Below are positions 16,356 through 25,968 of a stretch of 64,000 bases of DNA, in pieces. A program made the position numbers and the translations under genes. The stretch's first letter is position 1; every line of letters starts with the position of its first letter. The notes beneath the pieces are model-generated. The model was given only the letters and a program-made list of their open reading frames with translations. It was not told the origin of the DNA and did not search any database. Source of the DNA: Thermoactinomyces mirandus (lineage in GTDB: Bacteria > Bacillota > Bacilli > Thermoactinomycetales > Thermoactinomycetaceae); NCBI RefSeq assembly GCF_013868055.1, contig NZ_JACEOL010000025.1:62001-126000 (forward strand), read 5' to 3'.

Positions 16356-17864
16356 TTGTATAAAAAGTGGCAATGTTTAAAAAAGAGGTTGCGCGAAATT
16401 TATGATCTGGAGTCTGTGATTGCGGTCTTGACCTGGGACCAGAATACACATATGCCTCCAGGTGGCGCGGAAGCAAGGGGAAAACAGCTTTCCGTCCTGG
16501 GAGAACTGGCCCACCAGAAAAAAACAGCGCCGGAACTGGGAGAGTTACTGGAGGCGGTGGAAAGCGAACCGCCTTTTTTATCGTATGATTCGGATCAGGC
16601 CTCTATCGTTCGTGTGGCAAAACGCCAGTATTTGGAAGCGCAAAAAGTTTCGACCGGGTTTATTTCCCGTTTTTATGAACATATTGCAAAAACGAACCAG
16701 ATCTGGATGGAAGCGCGTGAATCCAATGATTTTGGCAAGGTGGCCCCCTGTTTGGAAAAGACGTTGGACCTGAGCCGGGAGTATGCCAGCTTTTTTCCGG
16801 AATCGGAGCATATTGCCGACCCACTGATCAATCGGTCGGATTACGGCATGAAAGCGTCAGACATTCAGGAACTTTTTCACCAGTTGCGCCGGCAGCTCGT
16901 TCCGTTTGTTGATGAGATTACGCAGCAGCCCGCATCGGATCGCTCTTGCCTGTTGCAGGCTTATCCGGTTCAGAAACAGCTTGATTTTTGCAAAGAAGTA
17001 ATTGCCAAAATGGGATTCGATTTCCGACGGGGACGGCTGGATCTGGCCATGCATCCATTCATGATTGGATTTGCTGCCGGAGATATTCGGATCACGACCC
17101 GGGTGAAAGAACAGGATTTAAGTGAAGTGCTGTTCAGTACGATCCATGAAGCAGGCCATGCGATCTATGAAATGGGAATCAATCCGGCCTATGAGGGAAC
17201 GCCGTTGCACAACGGAATTTCATGCGGTGTTCATGAAAGCCAGTCTCGCCTGTGGGAAAATATCATTGGCAGGAGCCGGGAGTTTTGGAGTTATTTTTAT
17301 CCAAAATTGCAGGCCCGGTTTCCATCCCAGTTGGGAAATGTGTCTCTGGATGATTTTTATCGCGCCATCAATCATGTAGAGCGTTCCCTGATTCGCACCG
17401 ACGCCGATGAACTGACGTACAACCTCCATGTCATTATCCGTTTTGATCTGGAACTGGCCCTGCTGGAAGGAAAACTTCAAATCAGGGATTTGCCCGAAGC
17501 CTGGAACGAGCGTTACAAAACGGATCTGGGGCTTGTTCCGCCCAATGACAGGGATGGGGTCCTGCAGGACATCCACTGGTATTTTGATTTTATCGGCGGG
17601 GTGTTCCAGGGGTATACGCTGGGAAACATACTGAGCAGCCAGTTTTACCAGGCCGCCTTAAAGGCCTGTCCCGAGATTCCCGAACAGATTGTTCACGGGA
17701 ATTTTGTTCCCTTGCATGCATGGCTTAAGGAAAACATTTACCAGCATGGCAGCAAATATACGGCTGCCGAAATTGTTGAGCGGGCAACCGGATCTTCGCT
17801 TGCGATTGAACCATATATGGAATATTTAAGGAAAAAATACTATAATTTATATTTATCTAGATGA
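16356..17864 (+). CDS. Carboxypeptidase Taq (M32 family metallopeptidase)
   Basis: The protein of 502 residues carries the zinc motif HEAGH at about 264-268, followed by HNGISCGVHESQSRLWEN, the M32 signature. N-terminal VLTWDQNTHMPPGGAEAR is also family-typical. It is a cytosolic metallo-carboxypeptidase of broad specificity. The TTG at 16356 is preferred because ATAGGGGGAAAAATT precedes it; an in-frame ATG 22 codons upstream has no ribosome binding site and would give an unusual N-terminus. No terminator directly follows. Confidence 0.9.
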   Translation: MYKKWQCLKKRLREIYDLESVIAVLTWDQNTHMPPGGAEARGKQLSVLGELAHQKKTAPELGELLEAVESEPPFLSYDSDQASIVRVAKRQYLEAQKVSTGFISRFYEHIAKTNQIWMEARESNDFGKVAPCLEKTLDLSREYASFFPESEHIADPLINRSDYGMKASDIQELFHQLRRQLVPFVDEITQQPASDRSCLLQAYPVQKQLDFCKEVIAKMGFDFRRGRLDLAMHPFMIGFAAGDIRITTRVKEQDLSEVLFSTIHEAGHAIYEMGINPAYEGTPLHNGISCGVHESQSRLWENIIGRSREFWSYFYPKLQARFPSQLGNVSLDDFYRAINHVERSLIRTDADELTYNLHVIIRFDLELALLEGKLQIRDLPEAWNERYKTDLGLVPPNDRDGVLQDIHWYFDFIGGVFQGYTLGNILSSQFYQAALKACPEIPEQIVHGNFVPLHAWLKENIYQHGSKYTAAEIVERATGSSLAIEPYMEYLRKKYYNLYLSR

Positions 17865-18141
17865 TATTTGGCAAAAAAACTTCGGACTCCGTTTTGTCAC
17901 TGTCGATGATAAGAGGATTGAGCAAATTACTACGGTCATTAGGCGAATGGGTACAGTAAGCGGTAACTCCTGTATAATCCGTTGGGGATTTGGAAGTACC
18001 TGACAATGACTGATTGCTAATAGTGGCAGCCTGCTTTTAACCCGAAGACAACGCGTCTGGCAATCGATCGGGGGAAACAACGTCAGATGCCGTTCCAGAA
18101 AAATTATCGGTTGAGCTGGAAATAAACATACCTTATTGAAA
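17865..18141. other. Intergenic region with possible decayed coding sequence
   Basis: No intact gene. One plus-strand frame after 17875 reads like protein for about 40 codons (VTVDDKRIEQITTVIRRMG) but has no start or ribosome binding site. Confidence 0.3.
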
Positions 18142-18180
18142 GGCAAAATCTCTTCTGCTAAAGGGATTTTGTTTTTTTAT
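18140..18180 (+). terminator. Terminator upstream of the biotin operon
   Basis: CAAAATCTC / GGGATTTTG (about 18144-18172) followed by TTTTTTT insulates the bio promoter from upstream transcription. Confidence 0.8.
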
Positions 18181-18221
18181 TATCACGAAAAAGAAGGACT
18201 ATGGTATACTCTTATTGTTAA

Positions 18222-18250
18222 TGTAAACCTAAATAAAATTTTAGTTTACA
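18222..18250 (+). promoter_or_regulatory. BirA-type operator of the biotin operon
   Basis: TGTAAAC (18222-18228) and GTTTACA (18244-18250) are perfect inverted arms 15 nt apart, the spacing typical of BirA (biotin protein ligase/repressor) operators in Firmicutes. It lies between a TATACT box (18205-18210) and the bioA ribosome binding site. Biotin repression of the operon follows from family knowledge. Confidence 0.85.
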
Positions 18251-18265
18251 ATAGGGGGGAGAAAG

Positions 18266-19615
18266 ATGACGGCCCGGCGATATCAGGAACTTTTGGAAAA
18301 AAACCGGCGCTATTTGTGGAATCCGTTTACGCAGATGAAAACCTACCTGGAAGAGGAGCCCGTTATTGTTGAACGGGCGGAAGGGGTCAAGCTGATCGAT
18401 GTACGCGGACGTGAGTATTATGACGGGAATTCATCTGTCTGGCTGAATGTGCACGGGCATAACCAACCCCGCCTGAATGAGGCGATACGGAACCAATTGG
18501 AAAAAGTGGCCCACTCCGCGTTGTTGGGAATGGGGAATATACCTGCCATTTTGCTGGCGGAACGGCTGGTCAGGCTGACACCAAAACGTGTGCAGAAAGT
18601 CTTTTACTCTGACAGCGGCGCCACAGCTGTGGAAATCGGGATCAAGATGGCGTACCAGTACTGGAAAAACATTGGCTGTCCCGAAAAACAGGCATTTATC
18701 AGCATGAGGAATGCGTACCACGGCGATACGGTAGGGGCGGTAAGTGTCGGCGGGATGGATCTGTTCCATTCGGTTTTTGACCGTCTTCTGTTTGATACGA
18801 TCAAGGTTTCCTATCCTTATCCGTACCGTTATCCCGGAACGGCGGAGGAATGCAAGCAGGCCTGCCTGGATGAACTCAAAGCAGTGCTGGCGGCACAGGC
18901 TGATAAAATAGCCGGGCTGATTGTGGAACCGATGGTTCAGGGAGCAGGAGGCATGATCATGATGCCGCCCGGTTATCTTGCCGAAGTGGAAAGATTGTGC
19001 CGTAAATACAATGTTTTGCTTTTGCTGGATGAAGTGGCGACAGGGTTTGGGCGGACCGGAAAGATGTTTGCCAGTGAATTTGAAGGCGTTCAGCCGGATA
19101 TCATGACGGTTGGCAAAAAACTGACGGGAGGCTATTTGCCGGTGGCAGCCACATTAACTTCAGATGAAATTTATGATGCCTTTTATGCGGATCAGGCAGA
19201 AGCCAAAACCTTTTTCCACGGGCACTCCTATACCGGAAACCAGTTGGGATGTGCGGTGGCACTGGCCAACCTGGATCTTTATGAAGAAGAAAACCTGCTT
19301 CACCATATAGAGCAGGCAAGCGAAGTTTTGAAAAATGAGCTGGAAGCCATGAAATCCTTGCCTCATGTGGGGGAAGTCCGCCAGTTGGGTTTAATGGTGG
19401 GGATTGAACTCGTAAAGGATAAACAGACCAAAGAGCTTTATCCTTGGGAAATGGCAGTTGGAGCACGTGTTTGCCGGGTTGCGAGGGAAAAAGGCCTGAT
19501 TACCCGTCCGTTAGACCATGTGATCACTTTTATGCCGCCTCTGGCGACCCCGCTTTCCGATCTCAGGAAAATGGCCAATATTTTGACTGAAGCGATTCAG
19601 GAAGGGATGGAATAA
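18266..19615 (+). CDS. bioA: Adenosylmethionine-8-amino-7-oxononanoate aminotransferase
   Basis: This PLP enzyme of 449 residues aminates KAPA to DAPA with SAM as amino donor. NPFTQMKTY near the N-terminus, SDSGATAVEIGIKMAYQYW, LLLDEVATGFGRTGKMFA and the Lys in TVGKKLTGGYLP mark class III aminotransferases of the BioA type. ATG 18266 follows AGGGGGGAGAAAG. It is the first gene of bioADBFHC; bioD begins 6 nt after its stop. Confidence 0.96.
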   Translation: MTARRYQELLEKNRRYLWNPFTQMKTYLEEEPVIVERAEGVKLIDVRGREYYDGNSSVWLNVHGHNQPRLNEAIRNQLEKVAHSALLGMGNIPAILLAERLVRLTPKRVQKVFYSDSGATAVEIGIKMAYQYWKNIGCPEKQAFISMRNAYHGDTVGAVSVGGMDLFHSVFDRLLFDTIKVSYPYPYRYPGTAEECKQACLDELKAVLAAQADKIAGLIVEPMVQGAGGMIMMPPGYLAEVERLCRKYNVLLLLDEVATGFGRTGKMFASEFEGVQPDIMTVGKKLTGGYLPVAATLTSDEIYDAFYADQAEAKTFFHGHSYTGNQLGCAVALANLDLYEEENLLHHIEQASEVLKNELEAMKSLPHVGEVRQLGLMVGIELVKDKQTKELYPWEMAVGARVCRVAREKGLITRPLDHVITFMPPLATPLSDLRKMANILTEAIQEGME

Positions 19616-19620
19616 TCGCA

Positions 19621-20334
19621 ATGGGACATGGATTTTTTATTACAGCCACCGGTACGGAAGTGGGAAAAACCGTGGTTACCGCCGGCCTGGCGGGGCTTCT
19701 CAAACAAATGGGCTATCAGACAGGCGTGATGAAGCCGGTCCAAAGCGGACACAGGCTTCATGATCCGGAAAGCGACGGAATGCGTCTGAAAACGTGGTCC
19801 GGCAGCCGGGACCCCATTGAAGAAATCGTATCTTACCATTTCTTGCCCCCGGTTGCACCAGGCGTTGCCGCCATATGGGAAAAGAGGGAGATCCGGCCGG
19901 AAAAAATCCTGGCTGATCTGGACCGGTTAAAACAACGTTATGATGTCGTTCTGGTCGAGGGTGCCGGAGGTTGGGTGGTTCCGCTGGGAGAGGACTGGAC
20001 CGTGGGGGATCTGGCCAAACAGATCGGCTGGCCTGTCCTTATTGTCGCCAGTCCCTGTTTGGGAACGGTAAATCATACGGCACTGACAGCGATGGCCATA
20101 CGGGAAGCCGGATGTATCCCGGCTGGTGTTATTTTAAACGGCCGGACGGAAACCAGGGACGACCCGAGCATGAAAGAAAACAGGCAATGGATCGAAAAAT
20201 TGACCGGAGTTCCGGTGTGGGGAACGGTGCCGTGGCTGGAAGAAATCAGCGGGGAAACGGTCCGGGAAGCCGTAAGCAGGTATATTGACCGAGAAATGTT
20301 GGTTCATTATTTGAAAACAGGAGGTTTGACATGA
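19621..20334 (+). CDS. bioD: Dethiobiotin synthetase
   Basis: This 237-residue P-loop enzyme closes the ureido ring of dethiobiotin using ATP and CO2. FITATGTEVGKTVVTAGL is the Walker A region, KPVQSG carries a substrate Lys, and VEGAGGWVVPL is the family signature. Its stop overlaps the bioB start (ATGA). Confidence 0.95.
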   Translation: MGHGFFITATGTEVGKTVVTAGLAGLLKQMGYQTGVMKPVQSGHRLHDPESDGMRLKTWSGSRDPIEEIVSYHFLPPVAPGVAAIWEKREIRPEKILADLDRLKQRYDVVLVEGAGGWVVPLGEDWTVGDLAKQIGWPVLIVASPCLGTVNHTALTAMAIREAGCIPAGVILNGRTETRDDPSMKENRQWIEKLTGVPVWGTVPWLEEISGETVREAVSRYIDREMLVHYLKTGGLT

Positions 20335-21329
20335 CACTGGCAAATCAGTTGAAATGGGAAAAGTTGGCGGACAAGGCGCTGGCAGGAGAAAAATTAAGCA
20401 TGGAGGAAGGACTGTCGGTCCTGAATGCGCCGGATGAGGAGTTGCTTCTTTTGTTACATGCCAGCTTTCGGGTCAGATATCATTATTTTGGAAAAAAAGT
20501 AAAATTGAACATGATCATCAATGCCAAAAGCGGTCTCTGTTCGGAAGACTGCGGTTACTGTTCGCAATCTGCCGTTTCCGAGGCTCCGGTTGAAAAATAC
20601 AGCCTGCTGAGAAAAGAGGACCTGATTGAAGGCGCCAAAACGGCCAGGGCAAGAAAAGCCGGTACATATTGCATTGTTGCCAGCGGGCGCGGGCCGACCA
20701 GGCGCGAGTTGAATGAAGTGATTGATGCCGTTAAGGAAATCAAGGAAAAATATCCGCTGAAAATTTGCACCTGCCTGGGGATTGTGTCAGACGAGCAGGC
20801 AAAACAGCTCAAGGAGGCAGGGGTGGACCGCTACAACCACAACCTGAATACCAGCGCCACCAATTATGGAAACATAGCCACTACTCATACTTACCAGGAT
20901 CGGGTAGACACCGTGCAAACGGTAAAAATCGCCGGCATCTCTCCCTGCTCCGGCTGCATCATCGGCATGGGCGAAACGAAAGAGCAAGTGGTGGAAATGG
21001 CTTATTCCCTGCGGGAACTGGATGCCGATTCGATTCCGGTTAATTTTCTGAATGCCATTCCCGGCACTCCACTGCAAGGAATGAAGGAACTGAATCCGCG
21101 TTACTGTTTGAAAGTACTCGCGTTGTTCCGTTTTATCTGTGCACAAAAAGAAATTCGCGTATCCGGAGGAAGAGAAGTCAATTTGCGCCAGCTGCAACCC
21201 TTGTCGTTGTACCCGGCCAACTCGCTTTTTGTTGGGGACTATCTGACCACAGAGGGGCAGGAATCCAATCTCGATCTTCAGATGATTGAAGACATGGGCT
21301 TTGAGGTGGAAGAGGCAACCCATGAGTAG
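20331..21329 (+). CDS. bioB: Biotin synthase
   Basis: This 332-residue radical-SAM enzyme inserts sulfur into dethiobiotin. Cys70, Cys74 and Cys77 (GLCSEDCGYCSQS) bind the 4Fe-4S cluster. The conserved YNHNLNTS and SGGREVNLR segments, the latter carrying the Arg ligand of the 2Fe-2S cluster, are present. It overlaps bioD by 4 nt and bioF by 8 nt, so translational coupling is likely. Confidence 0.97.
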   Translation: MTLANQLKWEKLADKALAGEKLSMEEGLSVLNAPDEELLLLLHASFRVRYHYFGKKVKLNMIINAKSGLCSEDCGYCSQSAVSEAPVEKYSLLRKEDLIEGAKTARARKAGTYCIVASGRGPTRRELNEVIDAVKEIKEKYPLKICTCLGIVSDEQAKQLKEAGVDRYNHNLNTSATNYGNIATTHTYQDRVDTVQTVKIAGISPCSGCIIGMGETKEQVVEMAYSLRELDADSIPVNFLNAIPGTPLQGMKELNPRYCLKVLALFRFICAQKEIRVSGGREVNLRQLQPLSLYPANSLFVGDYLTTEGQESNLDLQMIEDMGFEVEEATHE

Positions 21330-22500
21330 CTGGAATGATTGGATCGGGGAAGAATTGCATGAACTGGACGTTTTGCAGTTAAAGCGGGAATGCATGCCCG
21401 TCAGGAATGCCCAATTGCCGGTGCTGTCCTGGAACGGAAAGAAAATGTTCAATTTCTCTTCGAACAATTATCTGGGTCTGGCTGCCCATCCCAAACTGAA
21501 AGAAGCTATCTGCCGGGGAACAGTGGCGGGAAGCGGGGGTGTCGCTTCCCGCCTCATTATCGGACACAGTGAAGAAACGGAATTGTTGGAACGGGAAATC
21601 GCCCGGTTTAAAAAAACGGAAAAAGCACTCCTGTTTCCAAACGGCTACATGGCCAATGTCGGAATGCTAACAGCCCTGGTAACTTCCAAAGACGCCGTTT
21701 TCAGCGATCAGTACAACCACGCCAGCATAGTTGACGGAATCCGGCTGAGTGGTGCGCGTCTGTTCCGCTATCGCCATCTGGATCTGAACCATCTGGAGAA
21801 ACGCTTGAAATCCGCCGATCAGAAGGGAGTCCGTCACAAGCTGATCATCACGGATTCGGTCTTTAGCATGGATGGGGATGTTGCCCCATTGAGAGAACTG
21901 GTCCGGATCAAAGAGAAATACGGGGCAGCCTTAGTGATCGATGAGGCGCATGGTGCCGGTGTGTTCGGTCCCCGGGGACAAGGGATGGCGCATGAGTTGG
22001 GGGTACATGAAGAAATTGACCTGCACATGGGAACATTCAGCAAAGCGTTCGGCGTTTATGGAGCTTATGTGGCTGGAAAGAAAGAATGGATCTCCCTGTT
22101 GGTCAACCGTGCCCGCTCCCTGATATACACGACCGCACTGCCTCCTGCCATCGTGTCAGCCAACCGGATGGCGCTTCGCCTGGTAACACAGGCGGATCAA
22201 CGGCGCGGGGAATTGAAAGAAAAAACGGTGTGGTTTCGGAAGCAGTTGATGCAAAAAGGTTTTGCAGTCGGCAACTCCTCCACGCAAATCATTCCGCTTT
22301 ATCTGGGGGAAAACGCTCGGGCGCTTGCCTTTAGTGAATCATTGCGGCAGAGAGGGGTTTTCGCGTTGGCAATCCGACCGCCGACCGTCCCTGTCCATAC
22401 CGCGCGACTTCGTTTTTCGCTTATGGCCAATCATTCATGGGAGCAACTGGAGCAGACACTCGGGTACATCGAACAGGTAAACAAAACAATGCGGAGGTGA
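21322..22500 (+). CDS. bioF: 8-amino-7-oxononanoate synthase
   Basis: BioF condenses pimeloyl-ACP (or -CoA) with alanine. It is a 392-residue PLP enzyme of the alpha-oxoamine synthase family with NFSSNNYLGLA, GSGGVASRLIIG, VIDEAHGAGVFG and the PLP Lys in GTFSKAFGVYG. ATG 21322 lies inside the end of bioB, with GGTGGAAGAGG upstream. A start 12 codons further up would have no ribosome binding site. Confidence 0.95.
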   Translation: MSSWNDWIGEELHELDVLQLKRECMPVRNAQLPVLSWNGKKMFNFSSNNYLGLAAHPKLKEAICRGTVAGSGGVASRLIIGHSEETELLEREIARFKKTEKALLFPNGYMANVGMLTALVTSKDAVFSDQYNHASIVDGIRLSGARLFRYRHLDLNHLEKRLKSADQKGVRHKLIITDSVFSMDGDVAPLRELVRIKEKYGAALVIDEAHGAGVFGPRGQGMAHELGVHEEIDLHMGTFSKAFGVYGAYVAGKKEWISLLVNRARSLIYTTALPPAIVSANRMALRLVTQADQRRGELKEKTVWFRKQLMQKGFAVGNSSTQIIPLYLGENARALAFSESLRQRGVFALAIRPPTVPVHTARLRFSLMANHSWEQLEQTLGYIEQVNKTMRR

Positions 22501-22504
22501 CAGA

Positions 22505-23227
22505 ATGAATCATCCAACCTGTGTCTGGATTAGCGGCTGGTCGGCGGCAAAAGAAATCTGGATGCCTTTTCTGGAGGTTTTCCCAGATCAGGACCATTTA
22601 CTTGTGGATTTTTTGTCATGTTCCTCTCCCGGTGAGTTGATGAAAGAACTGTATCATGCTGTAAGCCGAGTAAACGGGCCTGTCACGGTTATCGGCTGGT
22701 CGCTGGGAGCCATGGTGGCCCTGAAGTGGATGGAATCGGCTGCTCCCCGGGTAAGGCAGGCATACCTGATCGGGGGCGCAATGCAGTTTGTGCGGAGTCG
22801 CAGAGAGGATTGCGGATGGGATGACCGTGTTCTGAGACAAATGATCCGGCAGTTGAAAAAAGAACCGGAAAAAGTAGTGGCCCGGTTTGACCGTAACCTG
22901 TTTTCAGGGCAGGAGCATGTTGCGGGAATTGCCGGCATGTGGAGACAGACTGCACCGTCTTTGCCCTCACTGGAAGCATTGGAAGCGGGGCTGCAGTTTT
23001 TGCGGGAATACCGTTTTTCGCCAACCGAGGATTCAAAAAAAGTACCCGTGTGCCTGTTATTTGGGAAAGAAGACAGGATTTGTCCCCCGGAAGGCCAGCA
23101 GCAATGGATGGAAGCGTTCCGCCAAGTCTACTTTTCTGTCTGGGAAAACACCGGACACGCTCCCTTCTTTACCCGACCGGACCTGTTTAAGGGGTGGCTG
23201 CGGTCAGGAGTGGATCAATATGAATAA
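22505..23227 (+). CDS. bioH: BioH-like alpha/beta hydrolase (probable pimeloyl-ACP methyl ester esterase)
   Basis: This 240-residue alpha/beta hydrolase has the nucleophile elbow GWSLG, an Asp in FGKEDRICP and the catalytic His in NTGHAPFF. Its place between bioF and bioC, with an 8-nt overlap with bioC, makes it the likely esterase that releases pimeloyl-ACP from its methyl ester. Sequence alone would only give alpha/beta hydrolase; the role is inferred from context. Confidence 0.82.
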   Translation: MNHPTCVWISGWSAAKEIWMPFLEVFPDQDHLLVDFLSCSSPGELMKELYHAVSRVNGPVTVIGWSLGAMVALKWMESAAPRVRQAYLIGGAMQFVRSRREDCGWDDRVLRQMIRQLKKEPEKVVARFDRNLFSGQEHVAGIAGMWRQTAPSLPSLEALEAGLQFLREYRFSPTEDSKKVPVCLLFGKEDRICPPEGQQQWMEAFRQVYFSVWENTGHAPFFTRPDLFKGWLRSGVDQYE

Positions 23228-24041
23228 AAAATTGGTCGCCAGGAGGTTTAACCACTCAGTGTCTACCTATCAACAATACGCATCGGTGCAAAAGGAGATG
23301 GCTGCCCGTCTGGTGGCAAACCTGCCTCCCGGCCAGAGGATCGGTCGTATTCTGGAAGTTGGCTGCGGCACCGGTTATTTGACCGGGCTGCTGGCTGGAC
23401 ATTATCAGTCAGCGGAAATCATAGCGGTTGATATAGCGGAAAAAATGGTCGCCGAAGCCAGGAAACTGAATGATTGCCCCCGAATCCGGTTTCTGGTAGG
23501 AGACGCGGAAGCGAATGAGGTCCTCCAACAGGTGGGACCGGTTGACCTGATTATTTCCAACGCAACCATCCAGTGGCTCGCCTTTCCCGAACTGACCGTA
23601 TCACGATGGCATCACCTGCTCAAACCGGAAGGGTGGTTCATCGCCTCGACGTTTGGATCACATACATTCAGGGAGTTGCGTAAAGCCTTTGCTGTGACAG
23701 AATCCAACCATCATCTCCCCCCGTCACGACATGCACTTTCAATGAAAACGAAACAGGAATGGCAGCAAATCTTGACCGCGGGGGGATTTCATGTCCGGAA
23801 GCTGGACGAACAGCTGCGTCCGTTCGTTTATGAAAACTGCCGTACCTTTTTGCGTTCGATCAAGGCAACAGGAGCAAACTACAGCGAATCCGGCCATTCT
23901 CTGACAAAAGAACGGAAGTTATTGCAAGATATGATGAGAATCTATGACCAGATGTTTAAAACTGATGGGGGAGTCGTTGCCACATACCATCTGCTCTATT
24001 TGTATGGCTGGAAAGGAGAAGGCTCAGGCAGGAAATGGTAA
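23220..24041 (+). CDS. bioC: Malonyl-ACP O-methyltransferase
   Basis: This class I SAM methyltransferase of 273 residues shows ILEVGCGTGYLTGLL (motif I), IIAVDIAEKMV and the N-terminal VARRFNHSVSTYQQYASVQ of BioC. BioC methylates malonyl-ACP so that fatty acid synthesis can build the pimeloyl chain. No bioW or bioI is present, so this organism uses the BioC-BioH route. ATG 23220 follows CAGGAGTGG. Confidence 0.93.
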   Translation: MNKKLVARRFNHSVSTYQQYASVQKEMAARLVANLPPGQRIGRILEVGCGTGYLTGLLAGHYQSAEIIAVDIAEKMVAEARKLNDCPRIRFLVGDAEANEVLQQVGPVDLIISNATIQWLAFPELTVSRWHHLLKPEGWFIASTFGSHTFRELRKAFAVTESNHHLPPSRHALSMKTKQEWQQILTAGGFHVRKLDEQLRPFVYENCRTFLRSIKATGANYSESGHSLTKERKLLQDMMRIYDQMFKTDGGVVATYHLLYLYGWKGEGSGRKW

Positions 24042-24133
24042 AAAATATTAAAATGTTTTAATAAAAACCGTTTCAATATAAAAATCCATTCTGATATGAT
24101 GAAATCAGTTCATGATGAAAGGATGGAGGATAC

Positions 24134-24910
24134 TTGCTCAGGAACTTTCTCGCGTCACTTGGTTTTGGTGCAGCAAAGATTGATTTGGTTCTGGAATCGA
24201 GTACCCTGACCATGGGGGAACCGGTCTCCGGAAAGATTTTCCTCGAAGGAGGAGAAGCGGAACAGCTGATTGAGAAGCTGAATGTCCACTTCTGCCTGGC
24301 TTCGTCGTACAAAAAAGGGGATCGTATCCAAAATGTGAATGAAACCATTGTAACGATCCCGATTGACCATGAAGAGTTTGTCATAGATCCCGGAGAAAAG
24401 AAAGAATATGATTTTTACTTCAAGTGTCCGGTCGGGTTGCCCGTTTCCTCAATCAATACCCGCTATTTTTTCAAAACAGATCTGGAAATCAGTTCAGGCA
24501 TTGACGCCGAAGACCGTGATTTCATCAGTGTAGAACCATCCGGACTGTTGAAAAACTTCCTGGACGGTTTTGCCAAACTGGGCCTTGTCCATTACGGCGA
24601 AGAATATACAGGGCGTAGAGATGGCAGCTTCCAGACCATCCAGTTTCATCCCACGGCTTGGCTGCGCGGCAAATATGACGAGATCGTGTTTACTTACAAA
24701 ACAACAGAAACCGAAAACAGCATCAGGGGATATTTTGAACTGGACAAGAAAACATCCGGCCTGATCGGCAGGATTGCTGATGAATTGGATCTGGATGAAA
24801 GGAAAGGGAAATTTTATTTCAGTGCGCAAGAGCTGGCTACCGTGGAAAAAGCAGCCGAAACCTTGCAAAACTTTATTATGAAAAATTCAGCAGGACTTAT
24901 TGGCGGTTAA
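24134..24910 (+). CDS. spo0M: Sporulation-control protein Spo0M
   Basis: The 258-residue protein has the arrestin-like N-terminal half of Spo0M (GFGAAKIDLVLESSTLTMGEPVSGKIFLEGG; later ISVEPSGLLKNFLDGFAKLGL). In Bacillus subtilis Spo0M influences entry into sporulation. The start is a TTG at 24134, preceded by GGAGGATAC. The gene stands alone with its own terminator. Confidence 0.92.
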   Translation: MLRNFLASLGFGAAKIDLVLESSTLTMGEPVSGKIFLEGGEAEQLIEKLNVHFCLASSYKKGDRIQNVNETIVTIPIDHEEFVIDPGEKKEYDFYFKCPVGLPVSSINTRYFFKTDLEISSGIDAEDRDFISVEPSGLLKNFLDGFAKLGLVHYGEEYTGRRDGSFQTIQFHPTAWLRGKYDEIVFTYKTTETENSIRGYFELDKKTSGLIGRIADELDLDERKGKFYFSAQELATVEKAAETLQNFIMKNSAGLIGG

Positions 24911-24916
24911 TCCCAA

Positions 24917-24950
24917 AGAGCCCCCTCAATATCTGGTTGAGGGGGTTTTA
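24917..24950 (+). terminator. Terminator of spo0M
   Basis: CCCCCTCAA / TTGAGGGGG followed by TTTTA. Confidence 0.8.
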
Positions 24951-25284
24951 CCTGCTTAAAGACAGGAATGCAAAATAAATGAATGGATGTAAAGTTGCTG
25001 ATTAAAGACAAAATTAATATAAAGGTTAGAAAAAAGGGAAATTGTCTTTATAATAGGATTAAAGCATTATATAATAACATATAATTATAAATAAAATATT
25101 ACTCTATCCTTGTCTCCCCTGCTGGCAGGTTCATGCATTCCGTGTTGCTTTAAGGTCTGACTTGAAATGGGGGTTCTGGTGAAATAATATATTTATAAAA
25201 ACAGTTAAATATATATATTATATGCATTTGTTGAATTTTTTCAACCGGGATAAAATCTGATTGATTTTTGAAGAGGGGTTGTCT
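24951..25284. other. AT-rich intergenic region
   Basis: No gene was found. The stretch is strongly AT-rich with many TATAAT-like words and one small GC-rich island near 25110-25165. It presumably contains the promoter of the membrane protein gene at 25285. Confidence 0.35.
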
Positions 25285-25665
25285 GTGATATACATACTGC
25301 TTCTTGTGTTGACTTATTTGCTAATAGCTCTTAATCGCCAGTTGCTGGGGATTCCCGGCTTTTTCCATTATTCCGGCGTGCGGCCGTTCCTGAAATGGTA
25401 TTTTCGCGACAAGCTGAAAAGAGTGGAAGAAGTGTATTACTGGAAAATGGCTGAAAGTTTGGGAAACCAGGGGCAATGGTCCATTTTGCCGGCTTATGTC
25501 CTGTCTTTCGATTTAATTGATCTGAAAATATTCTGGCTAAAAGTAACCGTATTTATGCTGGTTAATTATTTGTGGTGGTTATTCTGTGCTGCTTCTCTGG
25601 TCAAGAAGTACATTCCGCAAACACCGGCATTAAGGAAGCATATGGCACGGGTCAGCAATCATTGA
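25285..25665 (+). CDS. Hypothetical membrane protein (126 aa)
   Basis: GTG 25285 is chosen because GAGGGG lies 6 nt before it; the frame continues 8 codons upstream without a ribosome binding site. There are two hydrophobic segments, one at the N-terminus (IYILLLVLTYLLIAL) and one near residue 85-105 (VTVFMLVNYLWWLFCAASLV), with a basic, aromatic loop between them. The family is not recognised. Confidence 0.6.
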   Translation: MIYILLLVLTYLLIALNRQLLGIPGFFHYSGVRPFLKWYFRDKLKRVEEVYYWKMAESLGNQGQWSILPAYVLSFDLIDLKIFWLKVTVFMLVNYLWWLFCAASLVKKYIPQTPALRKHMARVSNH

Positions 25666-25682
25666 TAAATTGTTTTACGTCT

Positions 25683-25731
25683 GGTTGCTCGCCAGTCCCA
25701 TTTAAGGGACGCTCGGAGCAACTTTTTTTGC
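25683..25731 (+). terminator. Terminator of the membrane protein gene
   Basis: GGTTGCTC ... GAGCAAC stem followed by TTTTTTT. Confidence 0.85.
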
Positions 25732-25921
25732 CGGGAAAAGCATTCTTTCAGAAAGAACAAAAAAGTCTAACAAAACCCTTGACGTAAATAAAAAACAGAT
25801 AAATAATATTATTGAAATTAATTTCAAACAAAATAAAATTCGCTATCTTTTGAAGATTAGATAACCATTGTCTTGTGTGAAAAGCCAATCCTGCAGGATA
25901 GGTTTTTTTCTCACTCTCAAG

Positions 25922-25939
25922 TGAATGATCATTCATTCA
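25922..25939 (+). promoter_or_regulatory. FadR operator
   Basis: TGAATGATCATTCATTCA fits the Bacillus FadR box (TGAATGA, 4 nt, TCATTCA) exactly. It lies 12 nt upstream of the fadN ribosome binding site. FadR (TetR family) represses beta-oxidation genes and is released by long-chain acyl-CoA. A possible promoter with TTGACG lies at 25779. Confidence 0.88.
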
Positions 25940-25968
25940 GACAAGTTTCACGGGAGGAGGAACCACTT

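Noticed and set aside
22887-23219. Extension of bioC 111 codons upstream
   Set aside because: It lies inside bioH in another frame; ATG 23220 has a good ribosome binding site and begins the family's conserved N-terminus.
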